Origin: an uncultured Prevotellaceae bacterium | GTDB taxonomy: Bacteria; Bacteroidota; Bacteroidia; Bacteroidales; Bacteroidaceae | Reading direction: 5' to 3' | DNA length: 59,572 nucleotides | Assembly (NCBI GenBank): GCA_900316445.1 | Contig: ONCZ01000032.1 | Location: 1 to 59,572 of the forward strand | Shown here: piece after piece, positions 1 through 8,544 of the stretch | Numbering within the stretch: the stretch's first letter is position 1 | How the letters are laid out: each line of letters opens with the position of its first letter | The notes under the pieces: model-generated | Databases searched by the model: none | Seen by the model: only the letters and a program-made list of their open reading frames with translations | Told to the model about the DNA's origin: nothing | Made by a program: the position numbers and the translations under genes

Positions 1-327
1 GCCCAAGCCCTACATCTATTTAATAAAGGGGAGCGATTCTGGCTGGACGATGACGAGATACAGACGCTGATTGAGGAGAACGTGCCTTATCAGCGAACCG
101 TCGATCTGGTGGAGATGATCAACGAGACCTTCCGCAAGCCGAAGGACGATGAGGGCCGCTGGTGGGGAACCACGGAGATCCTCTCCACTTTCGCCGACCG
201 CTATGCCTACTTCGATGCCAAGCGTGCCACTCCGGCCGTGTTGGGCAAGGCGATGAACAATTTCCGCTTCAACTTCCGTCACCGTATGGTGAACGGCTGT
301 TCGGAGTACTGGCTCTGTGAGAAATGA
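1..327 (+). CDS. C-terminal part of a DUF3874-type (VirE/VapE-associated) protein
   Basis: The reading frame is open from the first base, so the gene begins outside the window and only about 108 C-terminal residues are visible. The segment starts AQALHLFNKGERFW and ends with EYWLCEK. The motif 'LFNKGERFWLDDDE' followed by a winged-helix-like stretch (WWGTTEILSTF to GKAMNNFRF) resembles the C-terminal DUF3874 domain of Bacteroidales VirE/VapE-type P-loop proteins, which are common on mobile or phage-like islands. The family assignment is from memory of the motif, and the ATPase part cannot be seen. The following 206 bp to yqeY hold no ORF. They contain a decayed match (around 391-411) to the AATCTGCG repeat family seen intact at 11.2 and 18.1 kb. 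Confidence 0.55.
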   Translation, partial: AQALHLFNKGERFWLDDDEIQTLIEENVPYQRTVDLVEMINETFRKPKDDEGRWWGTTEILSTFADRYAYFDAKRATPAVLGKAMNNFRFNFRHRMVNGCSEYWLCEK

Positions 328-477
328 TTATTCTATGGGTATCATCACGCCGCACTGGTAATCGGGCGAGTCGATGTCTGTGCCGTTCGCCAAAAATCTG
401 GGATAATCTGCGCGGAAATGTGATGAATGGCGTGAGTTCAATCGCTAAAAAAGTCTAAGACTTCACGTAAAAATGGA

Positions 478-504
478 TTGTTAAGAAAAAAAACTGTACC
501 TTTG
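478..504 (+). promoter_or_regulatory. Bacteroidota-type promoter of yqeY
   Basis: A TTG(T) -33 box and a TACCTTTG -7 box (497-504) are separated by about 16 nt and followed by C. Transcription should start near 511, giving a leader of about 20 nt with no Shine-Dalgarno sequence. Confidence 0.6.
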
Positions 505-533
505 CATCATGTTAAGGTTTAAATAATAGCATT

Positions 534-983
534 ATGACTTTATTCGATCAGATTAGTGAGGACATCAAGTCCGCAATGAAGGCTCGTGACAAGGTGCGTT
601 TGGAGACGCTTCGCAACATTAAGAAAGTATTTCTGGAAGCAAAAACCGCTCCTGGAGCCAACGACACATTGGCTGATGCAGATGCATTGAAGATTATCTC
701 AAAACTGGCCAAACAGGGCAAGGAAACAGCAACGACCTACACTCAAGCAGGGCGTCAAGACCTGGCTGATGCAGAGTTGGCACAGGTGGAGGTGCTTGAG
801 AGTTATTTGCCGAAACAACTTTCCCAAGAGGAGATAGAGGCAGAGGTGAAGAATATCATTGCTGAGGTTGGAGCCACAAGTATGAAGGAGATGGGAAAGG
901 TAATGGGCACTGCCAGCAAGCTGTTGGCAGGAAAGGCTGATGGCCGAGTCATCTCTGAGATTGTGAAGAAACTCTTGGCATAA
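534..983 (+). CDS. yqeY: GatB/YqeY domain-containing protein
   Basis: The 149-residue protein begins MTLFDQISEDIKSAMKARDK and matches the YqeY family over its full normal length. It shows the helical N-terminal bundle (KVRLETLRNIKKV) and the C-terminal tail domain similar to that of GatB, including 'MKEMGKVMGTA' and 'GKADGRVISEIVKKLL'. YqeY proteins are thought to bind tRNA through this domain, but no reaction is established and it is not a full amidotransferase. The start is fixed by the promoter just upstream. It appears monocistronic, with 97 bp before the next gene. The only in-frame ATG in that gap, near 994, opens a 21-codon frame that I do not call. Confidence 0.9.
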   Translation: MTLFDQISEDIKSAMKARDKVRLETLRNIKKVFLEAKTAPGANDTLADADALKIISKLAKQGKETATTYTQAGRQDLADAELAQVEVLESYLPKQLSQEEIEAEVKNIIAEVGATSMKEMGKVMGTASKLLAGKADGRVISEIVKKLLA

Positions 984-1080
984 ACTTTAATTCTATGTCA
1001 AAATTGGAACTTGTAAAGAGAAGATATAGTTCATACCATCTGCCATCTACTCTGGTATAGGCGGTTGTGGAACCCATTGA

Positions 1081-1800
1081 ATGAAACGATTTGAGCTAAA
1101 CCTGCGCGACCTTGGAGGAATACCTTTTGCAGGAGGTATTGTTCCAAAAGGACTTTATCTGCGTAGTGGCAAACTCAGCATTCTCACAAAGGAGGAATGT
1201 GCCGAACTGTGCAGGAAACATCATGTCACCTGTGTGATAGATCTCCGCACACCTATTGAATCTGCCGAATATCCTGATCCTATTCCTGCCGGTGTGGAGT
1301 TCCTGCAAATCCCGATTCTGAAGGATGCAGCCGTCGGGATTACCCACGAGACAGGTTCTGATGCGATGACAATCATCCGCAATCTGAGAAAGAACCCGGA
1401 GAAACTGAAGGAGATGGTGCCAGATTTCAAAGCACTATATAAGGACATCGTTACCGATGAATACTGCCGTAGCCAGTTGGATAAAGCTGTTGATATACTG
1501 AGAAAGAATGCCGCAGAGGGTAAATGTACGCTCTTCCACTGCACGGCGGGCAAGGATAGGACGGGTATTGTGAGTATGGTTCTGTTGAAATCGTATGGTG
1601 TCAGCGACGAGGATATCATCCGTGACTACATGCGAACCAACCGCTATGCTTTCTGGCCAACCATCAAGAAATGTCTGGGTGTGCTAATGCTGACCCACAA
1701 TTGGGAATTGGTAAAGACATGCTACACCTCATTCATGGCACAACGTGAACTGATAGAGACCGCTATCAGAAACTATAAGCAAAACGAGGTAATCGGCTAA
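1081..1800 (+). CDS. Tyrosine-protein phosphatase (CX5R, Y_phosphatase3 type)
   Basis: This is a 239-residue cytoplasmic protein without a signal peptide. The N-terminal part carries the family opening 'LRDLGGIP' and 'LYLRSGKLSIL', then 'VIDLRTPIE'. The phosphatase signature HCTAGKDRTG places the catalytic cysteine at about residue 154 and the arginine at 160. These features match the standalone tyrosine/serine phosphatases of the IphP/Y_phosphatase3 group, about 240 to 260 residues long. The physiological substrate is unknown. It may be a phosphotyrosine protein phosphatase or act on phosphoinositides. The gene is followed after 12 bp by a lipoprotein gene, probably in the same transcript. 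I saw no clear -7 box immediately upstream. Confidence 0.85.
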   Translation: MKRFELNLRDLGGIPFAGGIVPKGLYLRSGKLSILTKEECAELCRKHHVTCVIDLRTPIESAEYPDPIPAGVEFLQIPILKDAAVGITHETGSDAMTIIRNLRKNPEKLKEMVPDFKALYKDIVTDEYCRSQLDKAVDILRKNAAEGKCTLFHCTAGKDRTGIVSMVLLKSYGVSDEDIIRDYMRTNRYAFWPTIKKCLGVLMLTHNWELVKTCYTSFMAQRELIETAIRNYKQNEVIG

Positions 1801-1812
1801 GCATTCGAACAG

Positions 1813-2757
1813 ATGAAGAAGATTTTTTTATTCTCGTTAGTCGCTATTATGTCTGTAGCTTGTGGCGGTAAAGCAGGAAAGGCTGTAAGTGATACAGACT
1901 CTTTGGCTGTTGATTCCGTCAATGACTCTGTTGTTGATAAGCATTCGGAGGCCTATATCCGTCAGCGCATTGACACCATCTACAAGTTCGTAGGCAAGAT
2001 TACTTATGATGCCGACGGGAACCGTGATTATAATTATAGTCCTTTCAATCTTGACAGTGCCTACTGCTCCGAACGTTACTATGCTCTGATGCAGCAGGCT
2101 TCGGCAATTTGTGACGAGACGGGTGACATCCTTTATGACTACGATTATTGGGTATGCGGACAGGATATCTCTGATGACTGGAGCTACAAGGTTTCAAAGG
2201 TCTATCAAGTCACAGACTCTACGGCGCTCGTTGATATGATCATCCACAATTTCAGCGATACGGAAAACACTATCGCCCTGCGTTTTGAACGTGGTGACTG
2301 GTATATCGACGATTTCAGTCCTTCAGATGACGGAAATGATGACAAGGCTTCTCTCCGTCGCTTAATCAAACAGGGCAAGGAGGCTCACGAGAAGGCAAAG
2401 ACACTCGCAGGCGATTGGGGATGGGTAGGCGAGGACTGTCCAGAACTGTTGCTTGATATGGAGATGACCGACAAGGGTCTGAGGGCAAAGCAGTGTGATG
2501 TCTATCGTATGTATGGCTTTGACCATACCACGATTACTTTTGATGGTGAACACCTGACTGTGAATGAGAGTGCTGACGATGAGCAGTCTCCGGAGAATCA
2601 GATTCGTTTGTACCTCCATCTTGACGAGAATGGCGATTTGGTGGGCGACTGTTCCATCAGCCATCGTCTGGCCAGCAAAAGCTATGACGGCCCTATCAGG
2701 TTACGAAAGGGTTATTTCTTTTATCGTGACGGTGTGAAGAAGAAACTATCAGAATGA
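1813..2757 (+). CDS. Hypothetical lipoprotein
   Basis: The 314-residue product begins with a lipoprotein signal (MKKIFLFSLVAIMSVACGGK, lipobox cysteine at about position 17). An acidic, serine-rich linker follows, then a globular region rich in aromatic and acidic residues. A sequence such as 'ALRFERGDWYIDDFSP' is reminiscent of DUF3828-like or NTF2-like lipoproteins of Bacteroidales, but I cannot assign a family firmly. It is probably anchored in the outer or inner membrane facing the periplasm. It lies 12 bp after the phosphatase gene and probably shares its transcript. Confidence 0.7.
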   Translation: MKKIFLFSLVAIMSVACGGKAGKAVSDTDSLAVDSVNDSVVDKHSEAYIRQRIDTIYKFVGKITYDADGNRDYNYSPFNLDSAYCSERYYALMQQASAICDETGDILYDYDYWVCGQDISDDWSYKVSKVYQVTDSTALVDMIIHNFSDTENTIALRFERGDWYIDDFSPSDDGNDDKASLRRLIKQGKEAHEKAKTLAGDWGWVGEDCPELLLDMEMTDKGLRAKQCDVYRMYGFDHTTITFDGEHLTVNESADDEQSPENQIRLYLHLDENGDLVGDCSISHRLASKSYDGPIRLRKGYFFYRDGVKKKLSE

Positions 2758-2839
2758 TCACCCTTCGTGGGGCGCGGCTGCAGTTCCAGTTTGCAGGCAC
2801 CTTTCTCCCAATCAGCAGCGTTAATATTTTGTAAGATTC

Positions 2840-2870
2840 TTGGTGGTTTCGTTTATTCTTTGTATTTTTG
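2840..2870 (+). promoter_or_regulatory. Promoter of the alpha/beta hydrolase gene
   Basis: A TTG -33 box (2840-2842) and a TATTTTTG -7 box (2863-2870) are spaced by 20 nt. Transcription from about 2876 rules out the more upstream in-frame GTG at 2840 as a start. Confidence 0.6.
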
Positions 2871-2896
2871 CACTCACTATTACAAATATAAACCTA

Positions 2897-3958
2897 ATGG
2901 ATATGAAGAAATTATTGATGACGGCGATGATGGTCGCTGCAAGTGTGGGGCTGACGACAGCCCAGACAGTTCAGAAACAAGTAGTGGAAGAAGGTGGTAC
3001 AGGTCCGTTCAAGTCGGAAGTGGTGGGCGATGCCTCCTGTCCTGGCTTCACGGTGTATCGTCCGCAGAACCTGAAGGAGATTGTGGCGAAGCAGGGCGCT
3101 CTGCCCGTGATTGTCTATGCCAACGGTGCCTGCTTTAATAATAATGTGGAGATGCGCCTGCTGTTGAGCGAGGTGGCATCCTACGGTTATGTGGCTGCTG
3201 CCATCGGCCCGTACGACGAAGCGGATGTGATGGCACAGTGGAGGGGCGTGCTGAAGTCGGCTTATCCTGAAACCAAGGGTGATGTCATTATGGCCAATGG
3301 TGAGAAGATCCTGCCTCTGACGCCTGAGGAGAAGAAGGCCCGTGAGGAGGAACAGGCCAAGCAGAGAGAGTTGGCTGCCAAAAACGCCAAGAAGAATAAG
3401 AAACAGCAACCTGCAGTTCCTCAGTTCCGTACTTATCCCAAGATGCTGCTTGAGGTGCTCGACTGGCTGACAGAGCAGAATGCCACCCAGGGCTCGGAAT
3501 ACTATCATTGCCTCGCTCTCGACCACGTGGCAGCGATGGGACAGTCGTGCGGTGGTGCCCAGGTGCTGGGTGTGGCCTACGATCCCCGCATCAAGACCTG
3601 CGTGATGCTGAACTCAGGTATCGGCGATATGGAGATGATGGGCACGACGAAGGATAATCTGAAGAACCTTCACACGCCGATGTTCTATATGATCGGTGGT
3701 CCTGGCGACATCGCCTACGCCAATGCCCAGAAAGATTATGAGCGCATTGCCGACGATATTCCCGTGGTGATGCTGAACTCGAAGGACGGTCACAGCGGCA
3801 CTTATTATGAGAAGTATGGTGGCAACTACGCCAAGGCCGTGGTGAAGTGGCTCGACTGGCAGTTGAAAGGTCAGGTGGGACAGTCTGCCCTCTTCCTCGA
3901 TGATGAATATCTGAAGATGAAGTTCCCTGAGTGGCAGGGCGTCAGGAAGAATTTCTAA
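2897..3958 (+). CDS. Secreted alpha/beta hydrolase (PET-hydrolase/chlorophyllase-like)
   Basis: From the ATG at 2897 the product is 353 residues. It has a signal peptide (MDMKKLLMTAMMVAASVGLTTAQ), so it acts in the periplasm or outside. The nucleophile elbow 'AAMGQSCGGAQ' places the catalytic serine at about residue 217. The aspartate and histidine are probably in 'GGPGDIA' and 'KDGHSGTY'. 'VIVYANGACF' would form the oxyanion-hole region. An unusual lysine/glutamate-rich stretch (about residues 135-175, with 'KKAREEEQAKQRELAAKNAK') interrupts the fold and is probably a flexible helical insert. The substrate is unknown. The start was chosen because the promoter lies between 2840 and 2870. An alternative ATG at 2903 would shorten the signal peptide by two residues. 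Confidence 0.75.
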   Translation: MDMKKLLMTAMMVAASVGLTTAQTVQKQVVEEGGTGPFKSEVVGDASCPGFTVYRPQNLKEIVAKQGALPVIVYANGACFNNNVEMRLLLSEVASYGYVAAAIGPYDEADVMAQWRGVLKSAYPETKGDVIMANGEKILPLTPEEKKAREEEQAKQRELAAKNAKKNKKQQPAVPQFRTYPKMLLEVLDWLTEQNATQGSEYYHCLALDHVAAMGQSCGGAQVLGVAYDPRIKTCVMLNSGIGDMEMMGTTKDNLKNLHTPMFYMIGGPGDIAYANAQKDYERIADDIPVVMLNSKDGHSGTYYEKYGGNYAKAVVKWLDWQLKGQVGQSALFLDDEYLKMKFPEWQGVRKNF

Positions 3959-3971
3959 TGTCTGCAGCCTG

Positions 3972-5165
3972 ATGAAGACTGCGGTGATAGGCGGCGGGGC
4001 AGCGGGATTCTTTCTGGCCGTGAACCTGAAAGAGGCTGTGCCTGAGATGGCGGTGACCATCTTCGAGCGCAGTAACCGTGTGCTGTCAAAGGTCGCTGTA
4101 TCGGGTGGGGGACGGTGCAACTGCACGAACACCTTTGCCGATGTGCGTGACCTTTCGGCTGTCTATCCCCGTGGTCATCGGCTGATGAAGCGGTTGTTCA
4201 AGACGTTTGACTATCGTGATGCCTATGCGTGGTTTGAGCATCACGGTGTGCCGCTGGTGGTGCAGGAAGACCAATGTGTGTTTCCTGCCGCCCAAGATTC
4301 CAAGGCCATCATCGACTGCTTCCTGTCTTTAGCCCGTCGATATCAGATAGAGATCCGTCAAGGAGAGAAGATTTCTTCTTTGGCGGAATTGTCTGACTAT
4401 GACTTTGTGGCCGTTACGACAGGTGGTTCCCCTACTGGTGAGGGGCTGAAATGGCTTGCGGCACTCGGTCACGAACTTGAGCCTCCTGTGCCTTCATTGT
4501 TCAGTCTGCGTGTGGACAACGAAGCGTTTTGCGGGCTGATGGGTACGGTGGTTAACGATGTGACCGTCCATCTGCCAGGTACGAAGTTCCGTGCAGAAGG
4601 CCCCTTGCTCATCACCCATTGGGGCGTAAGTGGTCCCGCCATCCTGAGATTGTCCAGCTATGCCGCTCGTCATTTGGCAGATAATAGTTATATGGTATCC
4701 CTCTCCGTCAACTGGTTGCAGAGCGATGAGGCTACAGTCTTGTCGGCTTTGGCGGAGATGACCATCCGTCAGCCGCAGAAGCAACTGTCGACCTTTAACC
4801 CCTTTGGCCTGTCGCAACGGTTGTGGAACCACTTGCTGTCAGAAACTTTGGGCGTCAGAAGCCAGATACGCTGGTCGGAAATGAACCGGAAAGATATGAA
4901 CCGTCTGACGAATACCCTCGTCAATGCCACTTATTCTGTCGTGGGACGCGCACCTTTCAAGGATGAGTTTGTCACTTGTGGCGGTGTCTCGCTCAAGAGT
5001 ATCAATCCCGCTACACTCGAAAGCCGCCACGTGCCTCATCTCTACTTCGCTGGTGAGGTGCTCGACATCGACGGCATCACAGGAGGTTTCAATTTCCAGG
5101 CTGCTTGGACTACGGCTTATGTCGTGCAGCAATCCATTAAGAATACCATAAATTGCACATCATAG
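3972..5165 (+). CDS. NAD(P)/FAD-dependent oxidoreductase, HI0933/BaiN family
   Basis: The 397-residue protein opens with the Rossmann dinucleotide motif 'AVIGGGAAGFFLAV', then the family-specific 'SNRVLSKVAVSGGGRCNCTN', and ends with 'LYFAGEVLDIDGITGGFNFQAAWTTA'. All of these are hallmarks of the HI0933/YhiN flavoproteins (about 400 residues). The family binds FAD. Some members have been described as flavin-dependent reductases in bile-acid or steroid metabolism, but the function of most is unknown. It follows the hydrolase gene after only 13 bp and is probably co-transcribed with it. It is cytoplasmic, with no signal peptide. Confidence 0.88.
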   Translation: MKTAVIGGGAAGFFLAVNLKEAVPEMAVTIFERSNRVLSKVAVSGGGRCNCTNTFADVRDLSAVYPRGHRLMKRLFKTFDYRDAYAWFEHHGVPLVVQEDQCVFPAAQDSKAIIDCFLSLARRYQIEIRQGEKISSLAELSDYDFVAVTTGGSPTGEGLKWLAALGHELEPPVPSLFSLRVDNEAFCGLMGTVVNDVTVHLPGTKFRAEGPLLITHWGVSGPAILRLSSYAARHLADNSYMVSLSVNWLQSDEATVLSALAEMTIRQPQKQLSTFNPFGLSQRLWNHLLSETLGVRSQIRWSEMNRKDMNRLTNTLVNATYSVVGRAPFKDEFVTCGGVSLKSINPATLESRHVPHLYFAGEVLDIDGITGGFNFQAAWTTAYVVQQSIKNTINCTS

Positions 5166-5219
5166 CATCCGTTTATGGCGTTGATGCAATAAATCCCTTC
5201 CTTTTGCGTTATTAAGGAG

Positions 5220-6155
5220 GTGTTTAAACGATATACCATAATACTGCTTCTGTCTCTGGCTGCTGTGACGGTCAGGGCACAGTATGATGTCTCCTTCGGC
5301 CATTACTGGGCGATGGAGCCTTCTTTCAACCCCGCAGCTGTGGGTAAGGAGGATAAGTTGAACATCGTTGGTGCCTATGCCAACCAGTTGTCTGGTTTCG
5401 AGAATAACCCGAAAACGATGTATGCCGCAGCAGATATGCCTTTTTACGCGATGAACAGTTATCACGGCGTCGGCATCCAGTTTATGAACGATGCCATCGG
5501 ACTCTTTACCCATAAGCGTTTCGGCTTGCAGTATGCCTACCAGCCCCAGCTCTGGGGAGGGAAGATGAGTTTTGGTATACAGGCTACGATGCTCAGTGAG
5601 GCGTTCGACGGTTCAAAGCTGGAAGTCATCGATACAGGTGACAAGGCTTTGCCTACTTCTTCCGTCAATGGCACCGCCTTTGACATCAGCGCTGGCATCT
5701 ATTACAATCACCGCAGCTGGTATGCTGGTGTGTCCGTTCTTCACCTGAATGCACCAAAGGTGGAATTGGGCGAAAGAAACGAAATCGACGTATCTTCGAC
5801 ATTTTATTTGACGGGCGGATACAATATTCGGCTGAAAAATCCGTTTCTTACCATACACACCTCCTTTTTGGGACGTACGGACGGCGTCGCTTACAGGGCA
5901 GATATCTCCGGACGGCTGAAGTACACTCATGAGAAGCGGGTGATGTATGCTGGGTTGTCGTATAGTCCGTCAACTTCCATAACAGTACAGATTGGTGGCG
6001 ATGTCCACGGTGTGCATCTGGGATACAGTTATGAGATCTACACATCGGCTATCAATATCGGCAACGGGAGTCACGAGCTCTATGTCAGTTACCAGACGGA
6101 ACTGAATCTGTTTAAGAAAGGCCGGAACCTTCATAAGAGCGTGAGAATCTTGTAA
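5220..6155 (+). CDS. porP: PorP/SprF family type IX secretion outer-membrane protein
   Basis: This is a 311-residue beta-barrel protein with a signal peptide (MFKRYTIILLLSLAAVTVRAQ). The PorP/SprF signature after cleavage includes 'YDVSFGHYWAMEPSFNPAAVGKED' and later 'GVGIQFMNDAIGLFT'. The family partners with the T9SS machinery, which assembles in the outer membrane and in the GldK/GldN ring. The start is the GTG directly after AAGGAG. That purine run is too close to act as a normal ribosome binding site, and an in-frame TAA 30 nt upstream leaves no better codon for this signal peptide. It is the first gene of the gld operon and lies 44 bp before gldK. Confidence 0.85.
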   Translation: MFKRYTIILLLSLAAVTVRAQYDVSFGHYWAMEPSFNPAAVGKEDKLNIVGAYANQLSGFENNPKTMYAAADMPFYAMNSYHGVGIQFMNDAIGLFTHKRFGLQYAYQPQLWGGKMSFGIQATMLSEAFDGSKLEVIDTGDKALPTSSVNGTAFDISAGIYYNHRSWYAGVSVLHLNAPKVELGERNEIDVSSTFYLTGGYNIRLKNPFLTIHTSFLGRTDGVAYRADISGRLKYTHEKRVMYAGLSYSPSTSITVQIGGDVHGVHLGYSYEIYTSAINIGNGSHELYVSYQTELNLFKKGRNLHKSVRIL

Positions 6156-6199
6156 AGGCTAATAATATAATATAAGGTAAAAGAGTAAATAACTAAGAT

Positions 6200-7675
6200 A
6201 TGGAAAGAAATGTAAATAGGAGGAAGCAAAAAGGAATGACGGCGAAAAGGTTTTTGCCTTTTTACCTTTTAGCCTTTTTACTTTTCTTGTTGACGGGTTG
6301 CTTTGGCAGTAAGCTGGCCTCTTCCGGAGGCGGTGAGGTGACTGGTGCTGGTGGAAAACCCTTTACGGAGCCGACACCTTACGGTATGTCGCTGATAAAG
6401 CGTGGTCATCTGAAGATGGGTATCGAGAAGACCGATAGCCTCTGGGGACGTCAGACACCGTTGCGCGACATCTCTGTTGACGGTTTCTGGATGGACGAGA
6501 CCGAGGTAACCAATTCCAAGTATCGTCAGTTTGTCAACTATGTGCGTGACTCGATTCTCAGGGAACGCCTGGCAGAAATCGACGAGACCTACCGTACCTT
6601 GAAGACTGACAAGGAAGGTAATGAACTCGGTTCCGTCATCAACTGGAAGAAGGCTCTGCCGCGTAAGCCCAGTGAGGATGAGCAGGAGGTTATCGACGGT
6701 CTCTATGCCACCAATCCCGTGACTGGCGAGAAGATGCTCGACTGCAAGCAGATGAACTATCGCTATGAGGTGTTCGACTATACTGCTTATGCCCTGCGCC
6801 GTAATCGCCTGAATCCTGAAGAGCGCCACCTGAATACCGACATCGTTGTCGATCCCAATGAGCAGGTGTGGATCTCGAAGGATACGGCCTATATCGATGA
6901 CGAGGGAAAGATCGTGCGTGAGACCATCAACCGTCAGTTGACTGGTCCTTGGGACTTCCTGAACACTTATATCGTGAACATCTATCCCGATACCACCTGT
7001 TGGGTGAACGACTTCCCCAATGCCGACAACGAGGTGTATATGCGTTACTATTTTTCCAACCCCGCCTACAACGATTATCCCGTGGTGGGTGTGACTTGGG
7101 AGCAGGCTAATGCTTTTTGTCACTGGCGTACGGAGTATCTGTTGAAAGGTCTTGGTCCTGCTGCCCGCTTTGTACAGCGCTACCGTCTGCCGACAGAAGC
7201 AGAATGGGAGTTTGCTGCCCGTGGCAAGGACCAGAACGAGTTCCCCTGGGATAATGAGGATGTAGCCAGCGGCAAGGGCTGTTTCTTTGCCAACTTCAAG
7301 CCCGATGATGGTAACTATACCAAAGACGGTAACCTGATCACCAGTCGTGTAGGCATCTATTCCTCTAACAGCAACGGCCTCTACGATATGGCAGGCAACG
7401 TGGCAGAGTGGACGAGCACCGTCTATACCGAGGCAGGTGTCGATGCAATGAACGACATCAATCCCCAGTTGAGCTACAATGCTGCCAAAGAGGATCCCTA
7501 CCGTATGAAGAAAAAGAGCGTGCGTGGTGGTTCTTGGAAGGATCCGGAGTCCTATATCCGTTCTGCCTGGCGCTCGTCTGAATATCAGAACCAACCCCGT
7601 TCCTATATAGGATTCCGTTGTGTGCGCAGCCTCGCTAACTCTACGAGCGACAAGGCCAAGGTCTCTAAGAAGTAA
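6200..7675 (+). CDS. gldK: Gliding motility/T9SS lipoprotein GldK (PorK)
   Basis: The 491-residue lipoprotein has its lipobox in 'LLFLLTGCFG'. The remainder is a formylglycine-generating-enzyme (SUMF1) fold, with 'DGFWMDETEVTNSKYRQFVNYV', 'RYRLPTEAEWEFAARG', 'GLYDMAGNVAEWTS' and 'SVRGGSWKDP' in order. GldK/PorK forms the periplasmic ring of the T9SS together with GldN, under the outer membrane. The start could be the first ATG or the methionine 12 codons later (MTAKRFLP). The hydrophobic core of the signal peptide is encoded by a near-repetitive TTTTTACCTTTT tract. The order porP, gldK, gldL, gldM, gldN confirms identity. Confidence 0.95.
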   Translation: MERNVNRRKQKGMTAKRFLPFYLLAFLLFLLTGCFGSKLASSGGGEVTGAGGKPFTEPTPYGMSLIKRGHLKMGIEKTDSLWGRQTPLRDISVDGFWMDETEVTNSKYRQFVNYVRDSILRERLAEIDETYRTLKTDKEGNELGSVINWKKALPRKPSEDEQEVIDGLYATNPVTGEKMLDCKQMNYRYEVFDYTAYALRRNRLNPEERHLNTDIVVDPNEQVWISKDTAYIDDEGKIVRETINRQLTGPWDFLNTYIVNIYPDTTCWVNDFPNADNEVYMRYYFSNPAYNDYPVVGVTWEQANAFCHWRTEYLLKGLGPAARFVQRYRLPTEAEWEFAARGKDQNEFPWDNEDVASGKGCFFANFKPDDGNYTKDGNLITSRVGIYSSNSNGLYDMAGNVAEWTSTVYTEAGVDAMNDINPQLSYNAAKEDPYRMKKKSVRGGSWKDPESYIRSAWRSSEYQNQPRSYIGFRCVRSLANSTSDKAKVSKK

Positions 7676-7680
7676 TCTCT

Positions 7681-7713
7681 TGTTTATAGTTTACAGTTTA
7701 TAGTTTATAGAGA
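7681..7713 (+). repeat. Single arm of the TTTATAGTTTATAG repeat family
   Basis: The gldK-gldL gap contains serial copies of GTTTATAGTTTA with small variations. The same arm occurs between gldM and gldN, and as both arms of the elements around the HIT gene near 43 kb. Confidence 0.7.
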
Positions 7714-8538
7714 ATGACAACATATAGTAAATATAACTTTGTCTACCGTCTGCAGAAGTGGATGGATAGTGTGCCTGGACAGACGTTCCTCAACTATGCT
7801 TATAGCTGGGGCGCCTCTATTGTGATCTTAGGAACGCTCTTCAAACTGACGCATCTGCCAGGTGCGAACTTCTTCCTGTTCCTGGGTATGGGAACGGAGG
7901 TTTTTGTGTTCTTTATCTCCGCCTTCGACCGTCCGTTTGATAAGACGACTGACGGTATGGAACTCGACACTCACGTGAAGACCGAAGAAGAGCTTGAGGC
8001 TGAGGCTGCACAGGCCGCTGCCACTGTCATTGGTGGCAATGGCGGAACCATTATCATCGGAGGTGGAGGCAACGCCGGTGGCTTTGATCAGAATCTTCAG
8101 AGTGATCAGAGTTCTCAGACTGCCGTCGATACTGAGGCCATCGCAGCCGTATCGTCATCTGTAGCTACTGTCTCTGGAATATCCGGCGTATCCGGCATCT
8201 CCGGCCTTCCCACTGTCAATCCTGAACTCGAGGAGGCTACTGCTAACTACGTCGATGAACTCAAGCGTCTCACGGAGATGCTGTCGAAGGTGGCAGAGCA
8301 GAGTGAGCGTCTGGCTCGTGACTCCGAGGAGATGGAGAACCTCAACCGTACGCTCACGGGCATCACTAAGGTCTATGAGTTGCAGTTGAAAAGTGCCAGC
8401 TCACAGATCAGTACGATTGATGACATCAACGCCCAGACACGTCGAATGGCAGAGCAGATAGCCGAACTGAATCAGATATACACCCGTATGATTGAGGCAA
8501 TGACCGTCAATATGAAGGCCGCCGCCCCCTTAGGATAA
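7714..8538 (+). CDS. gldL: T9SS inner-membrane motor protein GldL (PorL)
   Basis: The 274-residue protein has two N-terminal transmembrane helices, visible around 'FLNYAYSWGASIVILGTLFKL' and 'FFLFLGMGTEVFVFFISAF'. The helices contain the conserved glutamate (GTEVF) expected of the proton-driven GldL-GldM motor. A glycine- and serine-rich linker and a long C-terminal coiled coil (about residues 175-270, 'LKRLTEMLSKVAEQSERLARD') follow. The length fits the family. It precedes gldM by 6 bp, consistent with a co-translated motor pair. Confidence 0.95.
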   Translation: MTTYSKYNFVYRLQKWMDSVPGQTFLNYAYSWGASIVILGTLFKLTHLPGANFFLFLGMGTEVFVFFISAFDRPFDKTTDGMELDTHVKTEEELEAEAAQAAATVIGGNGGTIIIGGGGNAGGFDQNLQSDQSSQTAVDTEAIAAVSSSVATVSGISGVSGISGLPTVNPELEEATANYVDELKRLTEMLSKVAEQSERLARDSEEMENLNRTLTGITKVYELQLKSASSQISTIDDINAQTRRMAEQIAELNQIYTRMIEAMTVNMKAAAPLG

Positions 8539-8544
8539 ACGACT

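Noticed and set aside
994-1060. 21-codon frame between yqeY and the phosphatase
   Set aside because: No promoter, terminator or recognisable sequence; chance frame.
2840-2896. Longer start of the alpha/beta hydrolase
   Set aside because: It begins at the -33 box of the gene's own promoter.
6278-7594. 438-codon minus-strand frame opposite gldK
   Set aside because: Antisense shadow of a clearly coding gene; low-complexity hydrophobic translation and no promoter.
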